DNA of 64,000 nucleotides from an uncultured Alphaproteobacteria bacterium (GCA_902613845.1 CACMIW010000001.1:1-64000); one strand, 5' to 3'; counted from the stretch's first letter, positions 35,498 through 44,596 are shown. Notes: generated by a model not told the origin, from the letters alone. Translations and numbers: made by a program.

Positions 35498-36061
35498 CTA
35501 CCTAGCTTGAATATAATTTATGATATCTAAAACACCTTTAATATCTTTTGCATGATCGATAACTCTATTGATCTCTTGCTCATCACTTGACACCCCAAAT
35601 AGATAAACAATTTGTTTTTGTACTTCAAAATCATACTTAAACTTCTTTATATTCGAGTCAGTAAATATTTTTGTATAAAGTTGTGTGCTAATAAACTTAT
35701 CTTTAGCTATATCGTCAAGTCCATATCCCGTATCAATTGAAATTTCATTAAGAACTTCAATAACGCCATCTTGTTTCCAAGCCAGTCTCACAGCTTCTAA
35801 CCTCATATCCCCATAAGGAACAACTCCTGTTAGCAATACCTTTCCTAGCTCGACTTCAACATCAATTCTAGTAAATAGAGTTGCATCATATGAAAAGTAT
35901 TTTTCTTTAATACCAAGTTTAATTGTGGCATCGTCCCAACTTTCACTAAATGTTTTTTCATCTTCGTTTTCCTTAATAACAGTTTTTGCGCCTGTAGATA
36001 CAAGTGAAGGACCGCAGCCAATAAAAAATATTGATAGTAGAATTATAAAATACTTAGTCAT
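35498..36061 (-). CDS. BON-domain lipoprotein (OsmY/DolP-like)
   Basis: The protein has 187 residues with lipobox 'FIGC' (Cys16). Two BON domains follow (about 45-115 and 120-187), each with the typical G-x-V pattern ('VLLTGVV' and 'VYLFGVSS'). Such dual-BON lipoproteins bind phospholipid at the outer membrane and help keep envelope integrity (DolP family). It is co-transcribed after rsmI, overlapping it by 8 nt. In gammaproteobacteria dolP also lies close to rsmI and the LpoA/LppC gene, which supports the call. Confidence 0.82.
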   Translation of the reverse strand: MTKYFIILLSIFFIGCGPSLVSTGAKTVIKENEDEKTFSESWDDATIKLGIKEKYFSYDATLFTRIDVEVELGKVLLTGVVPYGDMRLEAVRLAWKQDGVIEVLNEISIDTGYGLDDIAKDKFISTQLYTKIFTDSNIKKFKYDFEVQKQIVYLFGVSSDEQEINRVIDHAKDIKGVLDIINYIQAR

Positions 36062-36872
36062 CTTTTAAATCGATTGATAATTTGTAAAAATCATTTCTAG
36101 ATATTTTATACTTACTTTTAAGCTGTTGATAAGCCTTTTTTACACCTAGCTCTCTAATTATCTTCTTAATCTCTTTTAAATCGAAATCTTTAATCTTGTC
36201 AGTCTCTTTTTCAACACTAACAGCTAAAACTAACTCACCTTTAATTCCAGAGTAATTAAAATTTTCATAATTTTTTTGATCTATATGTATTCTTTGCTCA
36301 AATAGTTTTGTCATTTCTTTAAGTATTACAATTTCAAATGTTTCAGAAATAGAGGCAATAGCATAAACGTCTTTACGTAATTGTTGTTTAGTTGAGTAAA
36401 TAATTAAATTATTAATTTTATTCTCTAAGAGGGTTTTTTCTTTATGTTCTTTTTTTTTGGGAAGAAAACCAACAAAGGTAAATTTCTTTTTATTTAAAAA
36501 ACCACTCAGTTGAATACCTGAGATTAAGGCGCTAGCACCAGGTATTGAATATACATTTACCTGATTTTCAAACAAAAAATTTATTAATTGGTTTCCAGGA
36601 TCGGATATAAGTGGAGAACCAGAGTCTGATATCAATGATATCACTTGATTAGATTTTAATAATTTATATATGTAATCTTTCTTTTTGTTAAAGTCGTGAT
36701 CAGTGTATTTAGATAATGATGTTTTGATATCATATCTTTTCAAAAGCTTTTTACTATTAGTAGTGTTCTCACATAAAATTAAATTAGAATTTTTTAAAAC
36801 ATTTATAGCTCTTAATGTGATATCATCTAAATTTCCTATGGGAGTTGAAACTAAATAGAGACCAGGGTTCAT
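36054..36872 (-). CDS. rsmI: 16S rRNA (cytidine-1402 2'-O) methyltransferase RsmI
   Basis: About 272 residues from the ATG at 36872, which gives the canonical N-terminus 'PGLYLVSTPIGNLDDITLRA'. An upstream in-frame ATG at 36908 would add 12 residues inside the divergent gene. SAM-dependent tetrapyrrole-methylase fold: 'LCENTTNSKKLL' (usual E-D-T-R), 'LISDSGSPLISDPG' and 'IPGASALI' are all present. It methylates C1402 in the ribosomal P-site. Its start codon is separated by one nucleotide from the start codon of the divergent LppC gene. Confidence 0.94.
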   Translation of the reverse strand: MNPGLYLVSTPIGNLDDITLRAINVLKNSNLILCENTTNSKKLLKRYDIKTSLSKYTDHDFNKKKDYIYKLLKSNQVISLISDSGSPLISDPGNQLINFLFENQVNVYSIPGASALISGIQLSGFLNKKKFTFVGFLPKKKEHKEKTLLENKINNLIIYSTKQQLRKDVYAIASISETFEIVILKEMTKLFEQRIHIDQKNYENFNYSGIKGELVLAVSVEKETDKIKDFDLKEIKKIIRELGVKKAYQQLKSKYKISRNDFYKLSIDLKDD

Positions 36873-36873
36873 T

Positions 36874-37950
36874 ATGAGTTTATTTAAAAATATAATTATA
36901 TTAGTCACATTAATATCATTTTTTAGTTGTGCCCCAACAACAATCGAGAAAAAAAAGCCGATTGAAAAGGCACCAGAAAAAGTTGGAGAGATAGAAATTG
37001 TTGAAGAGAAAGAGGAGGAAATAGAGAAAGTTGAGACAATTAAGAAGCCATCAAAACCCGGAGATAAAGTAATTGATTTTAATAATATCGATAAAATAAT
37101 TGTTTTTTTATCAGAAGACGAAATTTTAACATCCTTGTTTTATGATGTTTTTATAAAAGAAATCGATAACTTTCCTGATATCAAAAAAATAGAATTTATC
37201 TATTCAATTGATGAAATACAGAACTCAATCAATAACTCTCTCATTATAGGCCCCACCAATTCAAAAGATTTGTTCGACTTGCCAAATAAACTCGGTGAAA
37301 ATACATTTACGATTTCTTTATCAAATGACTTTTCTATAATGAATAAGTATGCAGATAATGAAATCATTTTCGTATTTAGTAGCCCTTACCAACACGTTGA
37401 AATACTTAGGGATTATATCAATTCATCAAACTCACTTGGTGTATTATACAAACAAAACGAATATGGATTGAAATTATTTGAATATTTTAAAGATACCTAC
37501 CCATTAAAATATATTAAATCATCCCCATTTGGAGACAGCGCAGTAGATTTGGAATTATCAGTGAAGTTGATGGGAGATTTAAATACATATGACAACATAA
37601 TTATTTTTGATGATACTTTTAGTTATAAAGATTTAGTGGGATATTTAGCAACAGAGGACGGAACTTATCCTCTTGAGAGAACATTCTTAATTGACAATTT
37701 TTTAGAGCAAAGAAAGAATTTAGAAAATTATTATAAGCCTATTAATCGGACTTTCTTACAAAATATCGATTTGGCAGCTATGGATGAACCGCATCGGGAA
37801 TTCTTCTTCAAGACCTCAGTAAAAATATCACTTACTATTGCTAACCAAATTCTAAAAAACAATTTTTTACCTAGCGCTATTGATTATGAGGATTTTGGAA
37901 GATTGCCATTAGAAAATATGATGATTAGTTATCCTGTAATATTTGATTAG
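36874..37950 (+). CDS. LppC/LpoA-type penicillin-binding protein activator lipoprotein
   Basis: The protein has 358 residues with lipobox 'FFSC' (Cys19). A Lys/Glu-rich linker (about 25-65) is followed by a type 1 periplasmic-binding fold ('IIVFLSEDE', 'SLIIGPTNSKDL', 'LGVLYKQNEYGLKLFEYF'). LppC/LpoA proteins reach from the outer membrane to activate peptidoglycan synthases. The position beside rsmI is conserved in proteobacteria. The TPR half found in E. coli LpoA is absent, as in other alphaproteobacterial forms. It overlaps rdgB by 26 nt at the 3' end. Confidence 0.8.
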   Translation: MSLFKNIIILVTLISFFSCAPTTIEKKKPIEKAPEKVGEIEIVEEKEEEIEKVETIKKPSKPGDKVIDFNNIDKIIVFLSEDEILTSLFYDVFIKEIDNFPDIKKIEFIYSIDEIQNSINNSLIIGPTNSKDLFDLPNKLGENTFTISLSNDFSIMNKYADNEIIFVFSSPYQHVEILRDYINSSNSLGVLYKQNEYGLKLFEYFKDTYPLKYIKSSPFGDSAVDLELSVKLMGDLNTYDNIIIFDDTFSYKDLVGYLATEDGTYPLERTFLIDNFLEQRKNLENYYKPINRTFLQNIDLAAMDEPHREFFFKTSVKISLTIANQILKNNFLPSAIDYEDFGRLPLENMMISYPVIFD

Positions 37951-38524
37951 ATAGTCTCTTAAAAGCTTCATACCTGTGAGAGTTTAATAATTTTTGCTTC
38001 TCATTCATTTCAGCGAATGTCTTATTGTTATCTGTAGGAATAAAATATGGATCATAACCAAAGCCGCCATTACCTCTTTTATATTTTATTATAAAACCTG
38101 GTATGGACCCTGATACTATATATCTTTGGTTTTTTCCTAAAACGCAAATAGAACAAAAAAAAGTCGCATCAATATAACTTAAGTTCTCAAATTTGCTAAA
38201 AATAAAATCTATAACCTTTTGCTCTCCACCTAATTTTTTTGCCTCTCTTGCTGTTTTTATTCCTGGATAGTTATTTAATTTATTTATAACAAATCCACTA
38301 TCATCACATAATACGAGTGTATTTGTTTTATCTAAAAAATATTTCGATTTAATTTCACAATTTTCTTCAAAAGTTTTACCATCTTCAGTAGGTTCACCAA
38401 TATTGTTTAATTCATTTAGATTTAAAACTTCATATTCACTAAATAGATTGAAGTGCTTTAAATAAAAAATAAATTCTTTTAATTTTCCAGTATTATTAGT
38501 GCCAAGTAATAAATTATTTTTCAA
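37925..38524 (-). CDS. rdgB: Non-canonical purine NTP pyrophosphatase (RdgB/HAM1)
   Basis: About 199 residues from TTG 38524, which puts 'LLLGTNNTGKLKEF' (usual A-T-x-N-x-G-K-x-x-E) right at the N-terminus. An ATG at 38569 would add 15 residues and overlap rph by 56 nt. The catalytic 'LCDDSGF', 'YPGIKTARE' and 'GNGGFGYDPYFIP' motifs are intact. It removes dITP and XTP from the nucleotide pool. The rdgB-rph-hrcA-grpE neighbourhood is standard for alphaproteobacteria, with rph upstream in the same direction. Confidence 0.93.
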   Translation of the reverse strand: MKNNLLLGTNNTGKLKEFIFYLKHFNLFSEYEVLNLNELNNIGEPTEDGKTFEENCEIKSKYFLDKTNTLVLCDDSGFVINKLNNYPGIKTAREAKKLGGEQKVIDFIFSKFENLSYIDATFFCSICVLGKNQRYIVSGSIPGFIIKYKRGNGGFGYDPYFIPTDNNKTFAEMNEKQKLLNSHRYEAFKRLSNQILQDN

Positions 38525-39239
38525 TTGCCAAGTTTTGAATATTGAAAATTTCTGGCATCGATCCTTCAACTAGTTCTATAAAACTCATAATAGTTTTTTT
38601 ACTAAATTTAGCCTCTTCACCAGTAGATTGAAACTCAATAAATTGACCATCATTTGCCATTACCACATTGCAATCTACCTCAGCACTCGAGTCTTCAATA
38701 TAATTTAAATCTATGCATGATGTTCCTTTAACAACACCAACCGATATTGCTGCAACTTGATTTACTATAATTGCCTTTGATAAATTAAATTTATTTTTGA
38801 ACTCATTAATTGATCGAACAAGACTAACGTATCCGCCAATGATAGAAGCTGTCCTAGTTCCTCCATCAGCACTAATCACATCACAATCAATCTTGATAGT
38901 TTTTTCGCCAAGTATATCTAAATTGACAGCACACCTTAAACTTCTTCCAATAAGTCTCTGAATTTCTTGTGTTCTTCCAGACTGCCTACCTTTGGCTGCC
39001 TCTCTGTCCATTCTTTCAGATGTAGAAGAAGGTAACATACCATATTCTGCAGTTAACCAACCTTTCCCAGAATTTCTTAAAAATCCAGGAACTCTATCTT
39101 CAATAATCGCTGAGCAACAGACATGAGTATTTCCTAACTTAACTAAACATGATGATTGATTATTTGGTTGAAAGCCTGGAATTATTTCTAAATTTCTAAT
39201 TTTAGAGAGTTCTCTATCATTTCTTGTATATCCAGACAT
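38514..39239 (-). CDS. rph: Ribonuclease PH
   Basis: The protein has 241 residues. It starts 'YTRNDRELSKIRNLEI', then 'LLPSSTSERMDREAAKGRQSGRTQEIQRLIGRSLR', which includes the RNA- and phosphate-binding Arg residues, and 'DCDVISADGGTRTASIIGG' with catalytic Asp. It trims tRNA 3' ends by phosphorolysis. It is divergent from hrcA with 41 nt between start codons and overlaps rdgB at its end. Note 'MLPSSTSERMDREA' is essentially unaltered from the family, unlike many diverged genes nearby. Confidence 0.96.
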   Translation of the reverse strand: MSGYTRNDRELSKIRNLEIIPGFQPNNQSSCLVKLGNTHVCCSAIIEDRVPGFLRNSGKGWLTAEYGMLPSSTSERMDREAAKGRQSGRTQEIQRLIGRSLRCAVNLDILGEKTIKIDCDVISADGGTRTASIIGGYVSLVRSINEFKNKFNLSKAIIVNQVAAISVGVVKGTSCIDLNYIEDSSAEVDCNVVMANDGQFIEFQSTGEEAKFSKKTIMSFIELVEGSMPEIFNIQNLAIEK

Positions 39240-39280
39240 TTATGATTTATTATTTTAAATTATAAGATTAATTAAGATTA

Positions 39281-40303
39281 ATGAATAAAAAAATTACAGA
39301 TATTGGAGCACGATCAAAGCTTATATTCAAGTCACTTGTCGAAAGTTACTTGAAAACAAGCGAGCCTATGGGCTCCAAAGCACTTAGTTCAAAAATTTCT
39401 TATAAACTCTCACCAGCCACAATAAGAAATGTTTTAAACGAAATAAATTTTCACGGACTTATACAAAAAGGTCATTTCTCTGCAGGCAGTATACCAACTG
39501 ATTTAGGTTTACAATTTTATACTCACGCACTTTTAGAGCCAGGATCAATTAGTAAAAGTGAAAAAGAGATTATCGAAAAGTCATCTAAAATGAATAATCT
39601 TTTAAATGAACAAGAAATAATTACTAACACTTTAAATGGTCTATCTAAACAAGCTAGCCTTGTTATTAATAATGAAAAAATAACAAAAATTAGAAAAATT
39701 GACTTTCACAAAATCGATAATCATAAAGTAATATTCATCATCGAGCATGAAGATGGGTATACATCAAATAGAATAGTAGAAATTGATGAAAATATTCAAA
39801 CAGAAGATTTAAATAGTATTAGCAACTTTATAAATAAGTTTTCAAAATCTATGTCTCCTACAGAAATTCAAAATAATATAAAAATTTTTATAAGATCTGC
39901 AAAAAATCAAATAACCAATACTTCAAAAAAATTATTGCTTAAAGGAATAAAAATTGAAAAATCTCAAAACACAGAAACCTTCTTTGTTAGAGGCCTGCCA
40001 AATTTAATTAAGAATAATTTAGAAACAGACTTAGACAGCATAAATGAGCTTTTGAGTGATATTGAAACAGGTAAAATGGCAAACAAAATGATTAAGGCCT
40101 TGAAAAAATCAAAAGGAGTGCAAATATTTATTGGAAGTAACACAAATTTTTTTAAAAATACAAACCTATCTATGATTTTATCAAATTATAAAACTAAAAA
40201 TGGACTCACCGGTGCCATTGGTGTCATAGGTCCAAAAAGAATTGATTATCAGCGAATTGTTCCTATTGTGAGCTATATGTCTGAAACAATATCAAAAAAA
40301 TAA
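39281..40303 (+). CDS. hrcA: Heat-inducible transcription repressor HrcA
   Basis: The protein has 340 residues. An N-terminal winged helix ('LKTSEPMGSKALS', 'LSPATIRNVLNEI', 'GHFSAGSIPTDLG') is followed by the GAF-like domain and the closing 'TGAIGVIGPKRIDYQRIVPIVSYM'. HrcA represses chaperone genes by binding CIRCE inverted repeats. No CIRCE (TTAGCACTC-N9-GAGTGCTAA) is visible upstream of hrcA, grpE or dnaK here, so its target is probably groESL elsewhere. grpE follows 10 nt later with its own AAGGA. Confidence 0.95.
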   Translation: MNKKITDIGARSKLIFKSLVESYLKTSEPMGSKALSSKISYKLSPATIRNVLNEINFHGLIQKGHFSAGSIPTDLGLQFYTHALLEPGSISKSEKEIIEKSSKMNNLLNEQEIITNTLNGLSKQASLVINNEKITKIRKIDFHKIDNHKVIFIIEHEDGYTSNRIVEIDENIQTEDLNSISNFINKFSKSMSPTEIQNNIKIFIRSAKNQITNTSKKLLLKGIKIEKSQNTETFFVRGLPNLIKNNLETDLDSINELLSDIETGKMANKMIKALKKSKGVQIFIGSNTNFFKNTNLSMILSNYKTKNGLTGAIGVIGPKRIDYQRIVPIVSYMSETISKK

Positions 40304-40313
40304 AGGAATTATT

Positions 40314-40940
40314 ATGGAAGAAGAAAAAAAATACGAAGATCAAGCCCAACACCAAGAAGAAGATGTTACAGAAAATCAAGAAACCACTGAGACTGATTTA
40401 GATGAAAATTCAGATACAAATGAAGATGAAATCCAAAAACTCAAAGAGGAAATTGAGAGCTTAAAAGACCAAAGGTTGAGAGCTGTTGCTGAACTAGAAA
40501 ACTTTAGAAAAAGGGCAGAAAAAGATCAATCAGATGCACTTAAATATGGTATGGCTAATTTTGCAAAAGAAATAATTAATATCGGTGACAATATAGAGAG
40601 AGCAAAATCAAGTATTTCAGAAGAAGTGAGATCTAATGAAAGCATAAAGTCTGTTGTTGATGGTTTAGATCTAATTGCACAATCCACTATGGCCACTTTC
40701 GAAAAAATTGGCATCAAAAAAATTGAAAGTATAAACCAAAAATTTGACCATAATTTACACCAAGCCATGATGGAAATTGAAAAAAATGACTGCGAGCCCG
40801 GAACTATTGTTCAAGAACTAATACCAGGCTACACATTGCATGATAGATTACTAAGACCAGCAATGGTAGGGGTATCAAAAAAATCTCAAGAAAATCAAGA
40901 CGATAAAGCCATCAAAGAAGAAGAGAAATCCGAAAAGTAA
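40314..40940 (+). CDS. grpE: GrpE nucleotide exchange factor
   Basis: The protein has 208 residues. An acidic, Glu/Gln-rich N-terminal ~45 residues is followed by the long coiled coil ('LKEEIESLKDQRLRAVAELENFRKRAEKD') and the beta-domain with 'ALIxG'-type segments, here 'FDHNLHQAMMEIEKNDCEPGTIVQELIPGYTLHDRLLRPAMV'-like spacing. It exchanges ADP for ATP on DnaK. It is in an operon with hrcA (10-nt gap). A good ribosome site AAGGA precedes the ATG. Confidence 0.96.
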   Translation: MEEEKKYEDQAQHQEEDVTENQETTETDLDENSDTNEDEIQKLKEEIESLKDQRLRAVAELENFRKRAEKDQSDALKYGMANFAKEIINIGDNIERAKSSISEEVRSNESIKSVVDGLDLIAQSTMATFEKIGIKKIESINQKFDHNLHQAMMEIEKNDCEPGTIVQELIPGYTLHDRLLRPAMVGVSKKSQENQDDKAIKEEEKSEK

Positions 40941-40963
40941 GAAAATTCAATAGTTTTAATGCT

Positions 40964-40992
40964 CTTGAATTAAGCAAGTATCAACCCATATA
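40964..40992 (+). promoter_or_regulatory. Sigma-32 (RpoH) promoter of dnaK
   Basis: CTTGAA (40964-40969), a 15-nt spacer and CCCATATA (40985-40992) match the heat-shock consensus CTTGAAA-N13/14-CCCCATNT (reading ACCCATAT for the -10 gives 7 of 8). It lies 40 nt before the dnaK ATG, which has its own AGGA. Confidence 0.75.
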
Positions 40993-41031
40993 AATATAAG
41001 ATTATTTAATTTTTAAAGTAGGAAAAACAAA

Positions 41032-42963
41032 ATGGCTAAAGTAATTGGAATTGATTTAGGTACCACAAACTCTTGTGTGGCAATAATGGATGGAAAGAAT
41101 CCAAAGGTAATAGAGAATTCTGAAGGTGCTAGAACAACACCTTCTGTTGTAGCTTTTACTGAAAGCGAAAAACTAATTGGTCAATCTGCAAAAAGACAAG
41201 CCGTCACCAATCCTGAAAATACACTTTATGCTGTAAAAAGATTTATTGGTAGAAGCTTTGAAGACGACACTGTCCAAAAAGATGTAGGCTTATCTCCATT
41301 TAAAATTATTAAAGGTAATAACGGTGATGCATGGGTTGAAGCTCAGGGTGAAAAATATAGCCCAAGTCAAATCTCTGCTTTTATTCTTCAAAAAATGAAA
41401 GAGACAGCCGAGTCTTATACAGGAGAAACTATTACACAAGCAGTGATAACTGTTCCTGCTTATTTCAATGATGCACAAAGGCAAGCAACTAAAGATGCTG
41501 GCAAAATTGCTGGCTTAGAAGTTTTAAGAATTATTAATGAACCAACCGCTGCTTCATTAGCATATGGACTAGATAAAAAACAATCAGGCACTGTAGTTGT
41601 TTACGATTTAGGTGGTGGTACATTTGATGTATCAATTTTAGAAGTTGGCGATGGTGTGTTCGAAGTTAAGTCAACAAATGGTGACACACACTTGGGTGGC
41701 GAAGACTTTGATTTAAGAATTATTGATTTTTTAGCTAGCGAATTTAAAAAAGAGCAAGGTATAGATTTAAAAAATGACAAATTAGCATTACAACGTTTAA
41801 AAGAGGCTGCTGAAAAAGCAAAAATAGAATTGTCAAGTTCAACTCAAACTGATGTAAATTTACCTTTTATTACAGCTGATCAATCTGGGCCTAAACACTT
41901 AAATGTAAAACTTACCAGAGCTAAGCTTGAAGAGTTGGTTGACGACTTGCTTCAAAATACAATTGAACCTTGTAAAAAAGCTCTTAGTGACGCTGGCCTC
42001 TCAGCAAGTGACATAAACGATGTCATTTTAGTTGGTGGAATGACAAGAATGCCAAAAGTAACAGAAATTGTTAAAAACTTTTTTGGAAAAGACCCCAGTA
42101 AAGGCGTTAATCCTGATGAAGTTGTGGCTATGGGAGCAGCTATTCAGGCAGGTGTTTTACAAGGTGATGTAAAAGATGTCTTACTTTTAGACGTAACCCC
42201 GCTTTCTTTGGGTATTGAAACACTGGGCGGAGTATTTACAAAGTTAATTGAAAGAAATACGACTGTTCCTACAAAAAAAAGCCAAGTATTCTCAACAGCA
42301 GAGGACAATCAGAATGCCGTCACTATCAGGGTCTTTCAGGGAGAAAGAGAAATGGCTGCTGATAACAAGCTTTTAGGTCAATTCGATTTAGTTGGCATAC
42401 CTCCTGCTCCAAGAGGAACACCACAAATCGAGGTAACTTTCGATATTGACGCTAATGGTATTGTCAATGTATCTGCAAAAGATAAATCTACAGGAAAAGA
42501 GCAACAAATTAAAATCCAAGCATCTGGTGGTCTATCAGATGAAGAGATTGACAAAATGGTTAAAGATGCTGAAGCCAATGCTGAAACAGATAAGAAGAAA
42601 AGAGAAGAGGTTGATGTTAAAAATCAAGCCGATAGTCTTGTCTTCCAAGTGGAAAAAAATATAAAAGAGCATGGCGATAAAATTAGTCCCGAAGATAAGT
42701 CTAAAATAGAAGCAGACTTAAAAGATTTAAAAGAAGCGCTCGAAAAAAATGAGATTGAGACCATAAAACAAAAAACACAAGAACTAACTCAATCATCTAT
42801 GAAAATGGGCGAAGCTATGTACAAAGATCAACAATCATCTGAGGCTCCTGGCGCAGAACAACCTAAGCAAGAAGATAACACTAGTGAAACTAAAAGCGAT
42901 GATGATGTTATAGACGCAGACTACGAAGAAGTAGACGACGATAAAAAAGCAAGCGGACAGTAA
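41032..42963 (+). CDS. dnaK: Chaperone DnaK (Hsp70)
   Basis: The protein has 643 residues. The nucleotide-binding domain starts '[12 protein letters not shown]' (5-16), with '[14 protein letters not shown]' and '[12 protein letters not shown]'. The linker '[16 protein letters not shown]' and the substrate-binding domain follow, and the disordered tail ends in an Asp/Glu-rich '[14 protein letters not shown]' segment. It is the central Hsp70 working with DnaJ and GrpE. It is preceded by a sigma-32-type promoter and by AGGA 8 nt before the ATG. dnaJ follows after 23 nt. Confidence 0.98.
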   Translation: MAKVIGIDLGTTNSCVAIMDGKNPKVIENSEGARTTPSVVAFTESEKLIGQSAKRQAVTNPENTLYAVKRFIGRSFEDDTVQKDVGLSPFKIIKGNNGDAWVEAQGEKYSPSQISAFILQKMKETAESYTGETITQAVITVPAYFNDAQRQATKDAGKIAGLEVLRIINEPTAASLAYGLDKKQSGTVVVYDLGGGTFDVSILEVGDGVFEVKSTNGDTHLGGEDFDLRIIDFLASEFKKEQGIDLKNDKLALQRLKEAAEKAKIELSSSTQTDVNLPFITADQSGPKHLNVKLTRAKLEELVDDLLQNTIEPCKKALSDAGLSASDINDVILVGGMTRMPKVTEIVKNFFGKDPSKGVNPDEVVAMGAAIQAGVLQGDVKDVLLLDVTPLSLGIETLGGVFTKLIERNTTVPTKKSQVFSTAEDNQNAVTIRVFQGEREMAADNKLLGQFDLVGIPPAPRGTPQIEVTFDIDANGIVNVSAKDKSTGKEQQIKIQASGGLSDEEIDKMVKDAEANAETDKKKREEVDVKNQADSLVFQVEKNIKEHGDKISPEDKSKIEADLKDLKEALEKNEIETIKQKTQELTQSSMKMGEAMYKDQQSSEAPGAEQPKQEDNTSETKSDDDVIDADYEEVDDDKKASGQ

Positions 42964-42986
42964 CTCTTAGCTTGGTTTAAAATATT

Positions 42987-44066
42987 ATGGCTGAGGATTT
43001 TTATGACACTCTTGGTATATCCCGTGAAGCTAGTGACTCTGAAATAAAAAGTGCTTACCGAAAATTAGCAATGAAATATCATCCTGATCGAAACCAGGGT
43101 GACTCTGCTGCTGAACAAAAATTTAAGGATGTGAGTCAAGCATATGAAATTTTAAAAGATCCAAAAAAAAGACAAACTTATGATCAATTTGGCCATGCTG
43201 CTTTTGAACAAGGCGGTGGTGGAGCCGGTGGATTTGGCCAACAAGGCTTTGGCGGTTTTTCAGATATTTTTGAAGATATTTTTGGTGCATTTGGAGAGGG
43301 CGGTCAGCGCGAAAGTAGAGGGGATGATTTGCGCTACGATGTTACTATTGACCTAGAAGAGGCTTTTACTGGAAAATCACTAGAAGTAACAATACCCAAA
43401 ATGATTAATTGCCCTGAACAGCATAGTTATAAAAGTTGTTCTACTTGCCAAGGTTACGGAAAGGTTAGGACTCAGAGCGGGTTTTTTTCTATGGAAAGGA
43501 CCTGTGGTAGATGTGGTGGAACTGGGCAAGAAATGAAGGGTCGATGCTCAAAATGCAGTAACACTGGACGAATTAAACAAAATAAAAAAATTCAGATCAA
43601 AATACCTGCTGGAGTTGAAACAGGTAACAGGATTAGAATGAGCGGAGAAGGAGAGGCTGGAGAAAGAGGCGGCTCCTATGGAGACCTTTACGTTTTTATA
43701 AATATAAATAACCACAAACTTTTCCAGAGAGAACGAGATAACATTATTTGTGATGTTGCTATACCTTTTACTACAGCAACTTTGGGCGGAAATATAGAAG
43801 TTCCTACTATAGAAAAAAAAATGGTTAATGTCTCCATACCAAAAGGAATGCAGTCAGGTCATAAACTCAGAATCAAAGGCAAGGGAATGAGTATTCTGAG
43901 AACAAACACAAGAGGTGATATGATTGTTAAAGTACATGCTGAAACACCAGTAAACTTATCTTCAGATCAAGAAAAACTTTTAAATCAATTTAATGAAACC
44001 CTTACTAAGAAAAACTCTAAAATGACGGAAGGGTTTTTTGATAAAGTAAAAAAAATGTTTAATTAA
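42987..44066 (+). CDS. dnaJ: Chaperone DnaJ (Hsp40) with an incomplete zinc motif I
   Basis: The protein has 359 residues. The J domain has HPD at 32-34. The Gly/Phe region ('GGGGAGGFGQQGFGGF') and two C-terminal beta-sandwich domains are normal. In the zinc region (about 140-195), motifs II-IV are present as CSTC, CGRC and CSKC. Motif I (usual CxxCxGxG) is reduced to a single Cys in 'INCPEQHSYKSC', with about nine residues missing. Zinc centre 1 therefore lacks one ligand. DnaJ delivers substrates and stimulates DnaK ATPase. It overlaps ogt by 1 nt (TAATG). Confidence 0.97.
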   Translation: MAEDFYDTLGISREASDSEIKSAYRKLAMKYHPDRNQGDSAAEQKFKDVSQAYEILKDPKKRQTYDQFGHAAFEQGGGGAGGFGQQGFGGFSDIFEDIFGAFGEGGQRESRGDDLRYDVTIDLEEAFTGKSLEVTIPKMINCPEQHSYKSCSTCQGYGKVRTQSGFFSMERTCGRCGGTGQEMKGRCSKCSNTGRIKQNKKIQIKIPAGVETGNRIRMSGEGEAGERGGSYGDLYVFININNHKLFQRERDNIICDVAIPFTTATLGGNIEVPTIEKKMVNVSIPKGMQSGHKLRIKGKGMSILRTNTRGDMIVKVHAETPVNLSSDQEKLLNQFNETLTKKNSKMTEGFFDKVKKMFN

Positions 44067-44581
44067 TGAATTATTGTTTTGATTTTATCGAAACACCAAT
44101 AATTAAACTTTTTGTCCTAGATAGTTCAGAGGGAGTTCACTTTCTTATAAAAGATAATGATAAAAGAATTAAAAACATACTTAATTTATATAACCCAACT
44201 AAAGGTTTAAAATTAAAAAAAGCAAAAATATTAATAAACAATTTATTGAAAGGTAAAATTTCTAAACAAAAAAATATAAAAATAAAATTCCTCGATGGAA
44301 CTACACTACAAAAAAAAGTTTGGACAGAAATTACTAAAATTCCCTATGGTCAAACAATTTCCTACAGCGAGCTTGCTAAAAAAATAAAGAGACCAGATGC
44401 AGTAAGAGCTATTGCTTCAGCGGTTGGTAAAAATCCTGTTGGATTATTGGTTCCTTGTCACAGAGTAGTAAAAAAAAATGGAGATTTCGGAAGATATATG
44501 TGGGGTGATAAAATTAAGAGAAAAATACTAGATATAGAGGGTAGAGGAACGGCTGACTCGACATATAGAGGAGGAAAGTGA
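44066..44581 (+). CDS. ogt: Methylated-DNA-[protein]-cysteine S-methyltransferase (Ogt/MGMT)
   Basis: The protein has 171 residues. The DNA-binding domain has 'FLDGTTLQKKVWTEITKIPYGQTISYSELA', then 'VRAIASAVGKNP' and the active site PCHR (130-133, Cys131). It removes methyl groups from O6-methylguanine in a suicide reaction. The family normally ends near 'RKILDIEG'; here 11 more residues ('RGTADSTYRGG') are encoded by a GC-rich segment that forms the left arm and loop of a hairpin (44551-44596). It is translationally coupled to dnaJ. Confidence 0.94.
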   Translation: MNYCFDFIETPIIKLFVLDSSEGVHFLIKDNDKRIKNILNLYNPTKGLKLKKAKILINNLLKGKISKQKNIKIKFLDGTTLQKKVWTEITKIPYGQTISYSELAKKIKRPDAVRAIASAVGKNPVGLLVPCHRVVKKNGDFGRYMWGDKIKRKILDIEGRGTADSTYRGGK

Positions 44582-44596
44582 GATACCGAATCAGCC
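44551..44596. ncRNA. GC-rich hairpin with a TCCTCC/GGAGGA loop at the ogt 3' end
   Basis: GGCTGACTCG (44551-44560) pairs with CGAATCAGCC (44587-44596), 9 of 10 positions, around a 26-nt loop. Read on the minus strand the loop presents CTTTCCTCCTCTA; on the plus strand it presents an SD-like GAGGAGGAAAG. There is no T-run after it, so it is not an intrinsic terminator. It stands out in an AT-rich surrounding and resembles the element at 47837-47886. Strand and function are unknown. Confidence 0.35.

Noticed and set aside
39240-41031. CIRCE operator before hrcA, grpE or dnaK
   Set aside because: No inverted repeat close to TTAGCACTC-N9-GAGTGCTAA is visible in these gaps.
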